Origin: Variovorax ginsengisoli
GTDB lineage: Bacteria; Pseudomonadota; Gammaproteobacteria; Burkholderiales; Burkholderiaceae_C
Length of the DNA: 64,000 bases
Assembly (NCBI RefSeq): GCF_030811835.1
Contig: NZ_JAUSRO010000009.1
Span: forward strand, 1 to 64,000
Reading direction: 5' to 3'
In this document: positions 25,810-32,328 of the stretch, piece after piece
How the letters are laid out: every line of letters begins with the position of its first letter
Position numbering within the stretch: the first letter of the stretch is position 1
Made by a program: the position numbers and the translations under genes
The notes under the pieces: model-generated
What the model was told of the DNA's origin: nothing
Seen by the model: only the letters and a program-made list of their open reading frames with translations
Databases searched by the model: none

Positions 25810-25986
25810 TCATAAGAAATGGCGCAAGCCTTGAGCGCCCAACAGGGCACTAAGCACCATGCAGAGAGGTCGACTTGCGGCAATGGCTTGGACCATCAAG
25901 CGGATCTCTTGAATGGTCACAACATAGGCATCAATGATCTGAGTTGCCAAACTCTTCGACTCAACTGGCTTGAGAGAACGCTTCAC
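25810..25986 (-). CDS. 58-residue membrane-associated small protein
   Basis: GTG 25986 is preceded by a near-perfect AGGAGG five bases upstream, which decides the start over the ATG at 26025. The product has a basic N-terminus (VKRSLKPVESKSL) and a hydrophobic C-terminal half (IRLMVQAIAASRPLCMVLSA), so one membrane span is likely. No family recognised. It diverges from the mmpA-mmpB pair across 274 bp that carry two palindromic operators, and could share their control. Confidence 0.55.
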   Translation of the reverse strand: MKRSLKPVESKSLATQIIDAYVVTIQEIRLMVQAIAASRPLCMVLSALLGAQGLRHFL

Positions 25987-26190
25987 GGGAACCTCCTTGT
26001 GGAATGCATTCGATGGCTGCGTCACGACGCCACCAATGCACCCATGCTAGGAAGGACTCGCGCCGGAATCCCGGCTCGTTTTCCCAAAAAATGCTTGCCA
26101 GTGCAGCAACTTCTCCGTATAGGATTTTCTCGCAGACCATGTGCCGGGTTTGAAGTTATTCCTTTGAGCCGCTTCAGCGCTCCATCTGAA

Positions 26191-26202
26191 AACCTACAGG
26201 TT
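26191..26202. promoter_or_regulatory. palindromic operator 1 upstream of mmpA
   Basis: AACCTACAGGTT (26191-26202), an AACC-N4-GGTT palindrome. Its partner at 26223-26234 is centred exactly 32 bp away, three DNA turns. Likely bound by the XRE protein encoded just downstream. Confidence 0.6.
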
Positions 26203-26222
26203 ACTTTTATAAAAATAATATA
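26203..26222 (+). promoter_or_regulatory. AT-rich promoter core between the operators
   Basis: ACTTTTATAAAAATAATATA lies between the two palindromes and holds TATAAA/TAATAT boxes suitable as a -10 or UP-like region for the mmpA-mmpB unit. Inferred from composition and place. Confidence 0.35.
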
Positions 26223-26234
26223 AACCCATAGGTT
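26223..26234. promoter_or_regulatory. palindromic operator 2 upstream of mmpA
   Basis: AACCCATAGGTT (26223-26234), same AACC-N4-GGTT pattern as operator 1, 26 bp before the mmpA start codon. Binding here would block translation-start-proximal transcription. Confidence 0.6.
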
Positions 26235-26260
26235 TGTTATTTTGTTATAGAATCGAACCC

Positions 26261-26734
26261 ATGAGTATGAAAAACCAACCTGAGTTGCTAGAGCTGCAGC
26301 TGCGCCAAGTCGAAGGCGAACTTGCGAAGTGGCGCCGCGCCGCTTTGCCCTCCCCGCCTCCTGCCGGGTGGATTCAGACCATCCGCGAAGCCTTGGGGAT
26401 GACCGCGACCGCCCTGGCCCAGCAACTGGGCATGACCGGCGTCGGACTGCGCAAGATCGAGGCCTCTGAAGCACATGAGCGCGTCACCCTCGCCACGCTG
26501 CGCAAGGTGGCCGATGCACTGGACTGCGACCTGCGCTACGCCCTGGTGCCACGCCAACCGCTTGACGAGAAGCTCATGGCCCGTGCCAAGAGCGTCCTGG
26601 CCGCGCAATTGGGCCCCGTGGCGCACTCGATGGCGCTGGAGGATCAGAAGGTCGAGGACAAAGAGTCGATGGACAAGTATCTGGAATCGGCCGCCCGCTC
26701 GTTGATCCGCCGCTCACCCCGCTCACTGTGGTGA
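26261..26734 (+). CDS. mobile mystery protein A (XRE-type HTH)
   Basis: A 157-residue helix-turn-helix protein. The XRE domain spans about 37-95 (WIQTIREALGMTATALAQQL, GMTGVGLRKIEASE, LATLRKVADALDCDLRYALV). N-terminal helix LLELQLRQVEGELAKWRRA is the family's lead-in. This is the partner that nearly always precedes mobile mystery protein B, as here. ATG 26261 is used; the upstream frame has no ribosome site. The protein probably represses its own promoter through the two AACC-N4-GGTT sites and may serve as the antitoxin-like half of the pair. Confidence 0.9.
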   Translation: MSMKNQPELLELQLRQVEGELAKWRRAALPSPPPAGWIQTIREALGMTATALAQQLGMTGVGLRKIEASEAHERVTLATLRKVADALDCDLRYALVPRQPLDEKLMARAKSVLAAQLGPVAHSMALEDQKVEDKESMDKYLESAARSLIRRSPRSLW

Positions 26735-27318
26735 TGGAATTTGTTTACGCGCCAGGCCAAACGCCGCTGGATCTCGACGAGATCGGCGGGCTGAAGCCCA
26801 GACACATCACCACCCAAGAGCAACTCAACGCTTGGGAGCAGGTGAACATCCTGGCCGGACGTGTCTGGGCCTTCCGGCAGAAGAAAGCAGCGGTACTTGA
26901 GGAAAACTTCATCCGCCGGCTACACCTGAAGATGTTCGGCGACACCTGGACCTGGGCAGGCACATTTCGCCAGACCGACAAGAGCATCGGTGTGCCGTCC
27001 GAGCAAGTTGCCATGCGCCTGACCCAGCTGCTGGAAAACACTCGCTACCAGCGAGACCATGCGGCTTTCCCGCCCGACGAATTGGTGATTCGGTTCCATC
27101 ACCAGCTCGTGTTCATTCACCCGTTTGCCAACGGCAACGGGCGCCACTCCCGGCTGATGGCCGACATCCTTGGCCAGCGACTGGGATGTCCCGCCTTCAC
27201 CTGGGGCGCCGGCGTCGACCTGTTTAAGCCTCGTATCGCACGCCAGCAGTACCCGGAAGCACTGCGAGCAGCTGATCGGGGCAATATTGCCCCACTCTTG
27301 GCATTCGCGCGAAGCTGA
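26734..27318 (+). CDS. mobile mystery protein B (Fic domain)
   Basis: A 194-residue Fic/DOC-fold protein. The Fic motif is HPFANGNGRHSR with catalytic His129; the usual acidic residue after the phenylalanine is replaced by Ala-Asn, a common feature of the mobile-mystery-B group, so the chemistry (AMP transfer, another nucleotide transfer or phosphorylation) is uncertain. ATG 26734 overlaps the mmpA stop codon, giving tight translational coupling; GTG 26728 is an alternative. By analogy with Fic-Phd/antitoxin pairs it may act as a toxin or regulator held in check by mmpA, but that is inference. Confidence 0.88.
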   Translation: MEFVYAPGQTPLDLDEIGGLKPRHITTQEQLNAWEQVNILAGRVWAFRQKKAAVLEENFIRRLHLKMFGDTWTWAGTFRQTDKSIGVPSEQVAMRLTQLLENTRYQRDHAAFPPDELVIRFHHQLVFIHPFANGNGRHSRLMADILGQRLGCPAFTWGAGVDLFKPRIARQQYPEALRAADRGNIAPLLAFARS

Positions 27319-27337
27319 ATTTCTGAGCGCCTGATCG

Positions 27338-27369
27338 GGTTGGCAGGTTGGCAGGTTGGCAGGTTGGCA
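27338..27369. repeat. 8-bp tandem repeat, four copies
   Basis: GGTTGGCA occurs four times without a mismatch (27338-27369), 20 bp after the mmpB stop. A further inverted partner (TCAACC) follows at once. Slippage-prone; function unknown. Confidence 0.9.
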
Positions 27370-27549
27370 TCAACCTACCGGGAGAATTTTTTTGCGCCGG
27401 CGGCCCGACGGCAATTTTTGGCGTTTTTTTGACCAAAAAAAATTGCCCACGTCGCTTTTGTGCCCCTTTTTCGACTTATTTTTCTCTCCAGCTTTAGAGA
27501 AGTACGGGCATTAAGAGAAACCGGATCGGTTCAGCAGGGTTCTGTTGTA

Positions 27550-27598
27550 CCGGCAAAACTCTCCCTAACCCGCATAAAGCGGGTCAAGTGATTGCCGG
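27550..27598. repeat. nested inverted repeat
   Basis: Outer arms CCGGCAA (27550-27556) and TTGCCGG (27592-27598) enclose inner arms ACCCGC (27568-27573) and GCGGGT (27579-27584) with an ATAAA loop. Both stems are perfect. There is no long T-run after it, so it is not a typical terminator. Confidence 0.7.
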
Positions 27599-27641
27599 AC
27601 TGTCTCTCACCGTATTCGGACGAGCATGGGACATAGACCGG

Positions 27642-27665
27642 GCCTGCCTTCACACATTGGCAGGC
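27642..27665. repeat. 7-bp hairpin
   Basis: GCCTGCC (27642-27648) and GGCAGGC (27659-27665) form a perfect stem with a 10-nt loop, 43 bp after the nested repeat. Confidence 0.6.
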
Positions 27666-27926
27666 TTGACGGATTACACGCCTGTGAGCGTTCCTTCTGC
27701 CCGTTCCGTCAGACCTTGCGGTCACTTTTGTGGGCTTGGCTTGGGAAGGGTCCCCCATTGCCTCTCAATGCAGTTACGGCGGCCTTTCGAGCGGTCTACC
27801 TGCATCCAGTCGGAAGAAAAAACCAAAGTGCTCTAACTCCGACGTGCTCAGTTTATCTGGATACTGTTGATTCGTCCAGGCTGTTTGCGTATACATGACA
27901 AGGATCACCAGTACCGACACGCCGGT

Positions 27927-28370
27927 TTAGAGAAAGAATTGCTTATCGCGATGCTCGTTTTCTGCCACCAGAATCCCAGCGCCGGGTTCGTAGGCGGCTG
28001 TGGGTGTTCCTTGGTGGAAGCTCATCTGCCAGCCCAGCGACGAGTGTTTCCAGATCGACGAGCGCAGGGCAAACCTGTCAAAGCTTCCGTCCTGCAGTTG
28101 ACGCGCTGAGCGGTACGTGATCAAAACGACAAATTCGCCGAGGCGTCTCAGCTCGAAACGATCCGCAACAACGACTGCGTGTTGCGCCTCTGCAGGCAGT
28201 CGCAACGTGATGTCTACCTTCTCATAAACCGTCCCCGAGAGCCCAAATTCCCGAAAATCGTCATGTAAGAGCGCATCGAGCCTTTTGGCGTCACTGCGCG
28301 CCGCTGGCTTGTGCAATTCAATCTCAAGTAACTTCAACACTTGAAGAAGTGATGTGTCAGCGGTCTGCAT
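27927..28370 (-). CDS. DUF4440 (NTF2-like) protein
   Basis: A 147-residue cytosolic protein with the DUF4440/SnoaL-like NTF2 fold. The typical N-terminal pattern is present: LKLLEIELHKPAARSDAKRL, DALLHDDFREFGLSGTVYEK; then VVVADRFELRRLGEFVVLIT and SIWKHSSLGWQMSFHQGTP, the standard last strand. Such proteins are small-ligand binders or isomerase-like enzymes of mostly unknown substrate. It stands alone next to the toxin-antitoxin pair. Confidence 0.85.
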   Translation of the reverse strand: MQTADTSLLQVLKLLEIELHKPAARSDAKRLDALLHDDFREFGLSGTVYEKVDITLRLPAEAQHAVVVADRFELRRLGEFVVLITYRSARQLQDGSFDRFALRSSIWKHSSLGWQMSFHQGTPTAAYEPGAGILVAENEHRDKQFFL

Positions 28371-28415
28371 AGGCGATGGATAAATACCTGGATTCGGCCA
28401 GGCCGGAAGACCCAG

Positions 28416-28709
28416 TCAGGAATACCCGGCTTCGCGCTGATGTCTCACAGCCAGAATCACCACGCGGTCAGCGTCGAGTCGATAGCGCGCGACGTAGCCG
28501 CTCTCGCCGAAGTCGATCACCCACTCCCGAAAATCGTCTGGCATGTCCTCGATGAGGCGCCCCATTCCGGGCTGGTCCTCAAGAACCTTGACCTCTTGCC
28601 GGATCGCTTTGACCGCTCGCTTTGCGGCGTCGATGTTCTTGCTGGCCAGGAAGCGATAGAGGCGCTGCACATCGAGCAGCGCCTGCGGCGACCAGCTCAG
28701 ACGTGGCAT
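28416..28709 (-). CDS. RelE/ParE-family toxin
   Basis: A 97-residue protein of the ParE/RelE superfamily: LSWSPQALLDVQRLYRFLAS at the N-terminus, then AIRQEVKVLEDQPGMGRLIE and the core YVARYRLDADRVVILAVRHQREAGY. Members block DNA gyrase (ParE) or cut mRNA on the ribosome (RelE); the arginine-rich ARYRLDADRVVILAVRHQ fits ParE slightly better. Its start overlaps the end of the antitoxin gene by 13 bp, the normal antitoxin-first operon. Confidence 0.9.
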   Translation of the reverse strand: MPRLSWSPQALLDVQRLYRFLASKNIDAAKRAVKAIRQEVKVLEDQPGMGRLIEDMPDDFREWVIDFGESGYVARYRLDADRVVILAVRHQREAGYS

Positions 28710-28996
28710 TCGGGCGGCTCGATGTCGTTACCCTGCTCGAGCTGCTCGAGCTGCGCGAGCCAGGCGTCAGCCTCTGTGGCGGTGACATGCAGACCCGTCG
28801 CGCGGTAGTCATCCCAAGCCTTGAGCGTGTCCTGGCGGAACGTCTCTCGCTTTTCTTCGCGATCGACATACTGGCTGATGGCTTCTCGCATCAACCAGTG
28901 CGGAGTGCGATGACGCGCTTCGGCCAGACGTTTGACTCGTGCCTTGACGTCATCGTTGAGTTTGATTGCTACGGGGCGAATAGACGTGGCAGCCAT
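28697..28996 (-). CDS. CopG-type ribbon-helix-helix antitoxin
   Basis: A 99-residue protein. The ribbon-helix-helix DNA-binding part is at the N-terminus (IRPVAIKLNDDVKARVKRLA, RTPHWLMREAISQYVDREE), the acidic C-terminus (QLEQLEQGNDIEPPE) probably wraps the toxin. It is expected to neutralise the downstream toxin and to repress the operon through the palindrome 15 bp upstream of its start. Confidence 0.9.
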   Translation of the reverse strand: MAATSIRPVAIKLNDDVKARVKRLAEARHRTPHWLMREAISQYVDREEKRETFRQDTLKAWDDYRATGLHVTATEADAWLAQLEQLEQGNDIEPPECHV

Positions 28997-29010
28997 AGCG
29001 CGTTCCTTTT

Positions 29011-29029
29011 GGTATCACTAGGTGATACC
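29011..29029. promoter_or_regulatory. palindromic operator of the toxin-antitoxin operon
   Basis: GGTATCAC-TAG-GTGATACC (29011-29029) is a perfect 8-bp inverted repeat with a 3-bp centre directly upstream of the antitoxin start. Ribbon-helix-helix antitoxins bind such sites. The IS407-type element begins 13 bp beyond it. Confidence 0.8.
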
Positions 29030-29097
29030 TTACCATGGAAGTGACCTGCCCCCCTCTTGCCGTGCCATTCATAACGAGGAAGTCCGGGGTTGCAAGA

Positions 29098-29940
29098 TTA
29101 ATTGATCTCGATCTCGGCGGTTGTTGAGGTAGACCGAGCTGCATCGCCAGCGCGCTGGCGATGCAGCTCGGCGAACTTCGCCGGTGGCATTCGCCCGCAA
29201 CTGCTGTGTGGCCTGACCTCGTTGTAGTCCTGCCTCCAGACAGCAATCGCCGATCTGGCCTGCTGCAACGTCTCGAACCATTGCTCGTTCAGGCACTCGT
29301 CCCTGAACTTGCCGTTGAAGCTCTCGATGTAGCCGTTCTGCATGGGCCGTCCCGGCTCGATCAGGATGTGGCGGATGCCATGCGTGCTGGCCCAGGCCAT
29401 GAAGGCCCGGCTGGTGAACTCCGGGCCGTTGTCGGTGCGCACGGCCCGCGGGTAACCTCGGAAGACAGCGGTCTGATCGAGCAGCCGTGTGACGTACTGG
29501 CCCGAGATGCCCCAGTCCACCGCGATGCTCACGCACTCGTGGCTGAAGTCATCAGCGACCGTCAAGCACTTGATGCGCCGCCCCGTACTCAGGCTGTCGC
29601 TGACGAAGTCCATGCTCCACACCTCATTTGCCGTCGTGGCCAATCGCAGCGGCACGCGTTCACTGGTCGGGCGCTTGACCTTCTTGCGCTTGCGCACTGC
29701 CAAGTTGGCGGCGCTGTAGAGCCGGTAGACCTTCTTATGGTTCACACCGGGGAAGTGCGAGCGCACCATGTCGTGGATGCGCCGATAGCCGAAGCGCCGG
29801 CGCGCGTGCGCGATCTCGACGATCTTGCTGCTGAGCTCTTGCGTCATGGCATCGGCTTCGGGTGGGTTGCGGTAGTTGTCGCGGGAGAGCCCCACAAGCC
29901 TGCAGGCGCGCCGCTCGCTCAGATCGCATTGCTCGATCAT
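29098..29940 (-). CDS. IS407-group transposase OrfB (DDE integrase)
   Basis: A 280-residue catalytic part of an IS3-family transposase. It opens MIEQCDLSERRACRLVGLSR and includes the HTH_21 segment RRRFGYRRIHDMVRSHFPGV. The DDE triad is visible: Asp in VWSMDFVSDS, Asp in AVRTDNGPEFTS and Glu in GYIESFNGKFRDE. In the family it is made mainly as an OrfAB fusion by a -1 frameshift. Unlike the other IS3 copies in this window it looks functional. Confidence 0.93.
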   Translation of the reverse strand: MIEQCDLSERRACRLVGLSRDNYRNPPEADAMTQELSSKIVEIAHARRRFGYRRIHDMVRSHFPGVNHKKVYRLYSAANLAVRKRKKVKRPTSERVPLRLATTANEVWSMDFVSDSLSTGRRIKCLTVADDFSHECVSIAVDWGISGQYVTRLLDQTAVFRGYPRAVRTDNGPEFTSRAFMAWASTHGIRHILIEPGRPMQNGYIESFNGKFRDECLNEQWFETLQQARSAIAVWRQDYNEVRPHSSCGRMPPAKFAELHRQRAGDAARSTSTTAEIEIN

Positions 29941-29972
29941 GGTGGCGATGGCCGCGCGTTTGGCCTGTGGGG

Positions 29973-30248
29973 CTAGCGCTTTACCCCGAAGGCCGTATTC
30001 AGTGCGTGGATGTCCAGCTGCGCCTCGGCCAGCAGCTTCTTGAGTTTGTTGTTCTCCGCCTCCAGTTCACGCAGCCGCCGCGCGTCGGGCACGTCCATCC
30101 CGCCGTACTTGGCGCGCCATTTGTAGAAGGTCGCGTCGCTGAAGCCGCCTTTGCGGCACAGATCCTTGATCGGCAAACCGGCCTCGGCCTGCTTGATGAA
30201 ACCGATGATCTGCTCCTCGGTAAATCTGCTCTTTCTCATGTCCGTCAT
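29973..30248 (-). CDS. IS407-group transposase OrfA
   Basis: A 91-residue helix-turn-helix protein (MRKSRFTEEQIIGFIKQAEA, GLPIKDLCRKGGFSDATFYK) followed by a leucine-zipper stretch (LRELEAENNKLKKLLAEAQL). It binds the element ends and regulates transposition. Starts at MTD (30248) or at the MRKSRF methionine 9 bp later. Confidence 0.92.
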   Translation of the reverse strand: MTDMRKSRFTEEQIIGFIKQAEAGLPIKDLCRKGGFSDATFYKWRAKYGGMDVPDARRLRELEAENNKLKKLLAEAQLDIHALNTAFGVKR

Positions 30249-30307
30249 TCTCCAGGTTGACGGACTTCGCTGCCATTACGCTGGTACGGCTGGGAGGGAG
30301 CAGGTCA

Positions 30308-30586
30308 CGCGCGCTCTATGTGCTCGACGAGCCGACGACCGGCCTGCATCCCGCGGATGTCGACAAGCTGTTGGTCCAGCTCAACGAACTGGTCGATGCC
30401 GGCCACACCGTCGTGATCGTCGAGCACGAGATGACCGTCGTGGCCCGCTGCGACTGGGTGATCGACGTCGGACCGGGTGCCGGTGACGAGGGCGGCAGTG
30501 TGATCGCCTGCGGAGCACCCGCCGATTTGTGTGCCAACGAGGCCAGCGTCACGGGGCGGTACCTCCGGTCGGCGATGCCGCGTTGA
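30308..30586 (+). pseudogene. UvrA-family ATPase C-terminal fragment cut by IS
   Basis: From the first codon after the insertion-sequence end the frame reads SRALYVLDEPTTGLHPADVD, a Walker B/D-loop of UvrA-type ABC ATPases, then VVIVEHEMTVVARCDWVIDV and GPGAGDEGGSVIACGAP, the standard UvrA tail, to a stop at 30586. The N-terminal nine-tenths, including both Walker A sites and zinc fingers, is absent from the window on the other side of the element, so the gene was truncated with loss of DNA. Probably a UvrA paralogue (class II) rather than the housekeeping repair gene. Confidence 0.85.
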
Positions 30587-30616
30587 TACGCATTGCGAGC
30601 TCCCGCGGCGCCCCAC

Positions 30617-30868
30617 TCAGGCATCGGCGCCCGCCGCACCCTCGGTCTTGAACAGTCCCCGGATGTTCAGCGCGCCCAAACTGAACTGCAACGCGACCAA
30701 GCCCCAGGCTGAGGTATGAAAGCCCCAGATGAGCCACAGCACGTTGCTCAGCAAGAAAACCCAGAAGCCCGCATTGCGTCGTTGCCTCTCCTTCGAGGCG
30801 ACAAGCCACGCAGCGGTGATCGAGGCCAGGAAGGCGGGCCACTGAATCAGACTCAGCCAATCGTCCAT
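30617..30868 (-). CDS. small membrane protein at end of efflux operon
   Basis: An 83-residue protein with about three membrane spans (LIQWPAFLASITAAWLVA, GFWVFLLSNVLWLIWGFH, AWGLVALQFSLGALNIRGLF). Proteins of this kind are annotated only as hypothetical, but I have the impression they recur near transporters. It begins 16 bp after the outer-membrane factor stop, so it is likely the last gene of the RND operon. Role unknown. Confidence 0.65.
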   Translation of the reverse strand: MDDWLSLIQWPAFLASITAAWLVASKERQRRNAGFWVFLLSNVLWLIWGFHTSAWGLVALQFSLGALNIRGLFKTEGAAGADA

Positions 30869-30884
30869 TTGTATTTTCCATTAG

Positions 30885-32318
30885 CTAGGTAGGTGCGTCT
30901 ACAACACCGATGGACTGAGTCCTCATACCCACGCCCCAGCCCAGCGCCTTATACAGCGCGATGACGTGCAGGTACGACGCCGTCTCGGCCTGGGTCGCCT
31001 CCTGCTGCACCGCCGACAGGCCGCGCTGATTCTCCAGCACCGCCAGATAGCTACCGGCGCCCGCATGGTAACGGCTCATGGCGATATCCAACGCGCGTTC
31101 GCTGTGCGAGGCGGACTGCAGCAGCGCCAACAGCCGCTGCTGGTGCCGGGCAAGCTGCGTCACCGCGTTTTCCACGTCTTCCTGGGCTTGCAGCAACGCT
31201 TGCTCGTAGCGGGCCAGGGCGCCTTCCGTCAGCGCCCTGGCTCCCCGCAGCCGGGCACGGGCGCCGCCCATGCGCATGGCCGGCCAAGTGAGGCTCGGGG
31301 CGATCTCGAAAGCCCGGGAACCAATGCCTGCGTCCGCCCCGCGCAAAGCGAAGAAGCCGATAAATCCGCCCAGGTCGAGGCGTGGGTAGAGCTCGGCGGT
31401 GGCGGCCCCCACATCTTCGGTGCTGGCCGCCAGGAGGCGCTCGGCACGCACCACGTCGGGCCGTTGCCGGATGAGCTCATCGACATCACCAAGCGGCAGT
31501 TCCCTGGCCAGCGGCGCCGGCTTGAGCATCGACGCCGCGACCGGATTCTGACCGGGCCGCTGGCCGATCAACACATCGAGTCGGTATTGAGCCTGGTCGC
31601 GTGCCGCAACCAGCGGCGCGATAGTCGCTTCGCTCAGCGCCAACTGGGCCCGTGCATTCTCCAGTTCGTCGAGCGGCCCGTTGCCGGCCCGCACGCGGGA
31701 CTGCAGCAGGGCCAGCGTGCCGCGCCAGTTCTCGACCTGCACCTGCGCCAGGTCCAGCCGGCGCTGCAGACCCTGTCCCTCGTAGTAGTAACGGGCGACA
31801 TCGGCGGCCACCGTGAGCCGCACCAGCGCCAGGTCGGCCTGCGCCGCATCGGCGCGGGCGTTGGCGGATCGGCTCAGGCGATTCAGGCGGCCGAAGAGGT
31901 CGATCTCCCACTGCACGTCGAAACCGGCTCGCCAGCTCTCGGCCAGGCTGCGCACCGGCTCGCCGGTGACGCCGACCCGCTGCTCGATGCTGCGCTGGTA
32001 GCCGCCCTGCGCGGTGACGGCGGGGTAGCGGTCGAGCTGCTGCTGATCGAACACGGCACGGGAAGCCAGCAAGCTGGCCTGCGCCCGGCGGATGTCGTGG
32101 TTGTGCGCGAGAGCGGCGTCGACCAGCAGTGTCAGGTGTTCCTCTTCGAGGAAGGTCCACCACGGCGCCTGATCGGCAGCGCCACTGAACTGGTTCTGCT
32201 GCGGGCTTGCCAGCGTGATCGTGGGCACGGCGGGCGTCTCGTACCGGGGTCCTACCGCGCAACCGGTCAGCATTCCGACAGCGACCAACAGGCCGGGCAG
32301 CTGGAAGTTCTTTTTCAT
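30885..32318 (-). CDS. RND efflux outer-membrane lipoprotein (OprM/NodT type)
   Basis: A 477-residue TolC-fold outer-membrane channel. ATG 32318 is chosen because it gives a lipoprotein signal peptide with lipobox LTGC (MKKNFQLPGLLVAVGMLTGC); the longer frame overlaps the pump gene. The two OEP repeats are visible as long helical stretches, e.g. AALAHNHDIRRAQASLLAS and AARDQAQYRLDVLIGQRPGQ. It forms the exit duct for the pump encoded upstream. Confidence 0.93.
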   Translation of the reverse strand: MKKNFQLPGLLVAVGMLTGCAVGPRYETPAVPTITLASPQQNQFSGAADQAPWWTFLEEEHLTLLVDAALAHNHDIRRAQASLLASRAVFDQQQLDRYPAVTAQGGYQRSIEQRVGVTGEPVRSLAESWRAGFDVQWEIDLFGRLNRLSRSANARADAAQADLALVRLTVAADVARYYYEGQGLQRRLDLAQVQVENWRGTLALLQSRVRAGNGPLDELENARAQLALSEATIAPLVAARDQAQYRLDVLIGQRPGQNPVAASMLKPAPLARELPLGDVDELIRQRPDVVRAERLLAASTEDVGAATAELYPRLDLGGFIGFFALRGADAGIGSRAFEIAPSLTWPAMRMGGARARLRGARALTEGALARYEQALLQAQEDVENAVTQLARHQQRLLALLQSASHSERALDIAMSRYHAGAGSYLAVLENQRGLSAVQQEATQAETASYLHVIALYKALGWGVGMRTQSIGVVDAPT

Positions 32319-32328
32319 GATGGCTTTC

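Larger units (their letters stand above)
27319..27926. other. 608-bp gene-free region with repeats and hairpins
   Basis: No credible gene. Contains a four-copy 8-bp tandem repeat, a run of T/A-rich sequence (27405-27450), a nested inverted repeat (27550-27598) and a further hairpin (27642-27665). Could hold a structured RNA or recombination site. Confidence 0.5.
29042..30307 (-). mobile_element. IS3-family, IS407-group insertion sequence
   Basis: A 1266-bp element with imperfect inverted ends: TGACCTGCCCCCC at 29042 and GGGAGCAGGTCA ending at 30307 (15 of 20 bases match). It encodes OrfA and OrfB in the usual overlapping arrangement, both intact. The 4-bp flanks (GAAG and CGCG) differ, so no target duplication is left; the two sides were probably joined by later rearrangement. 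Confidence 0.88.

Noticed and set aside
27338..27369. CRISPR-like repeats
   Set aside because: An 8-bp unit repeated directly without spacers is a simple tandem repeat.
27569..27584. Rho-independent terminator for mmpB
   Set aside because: The stem is more than 240 bp after the mmpB stop and lacks a following T-run.
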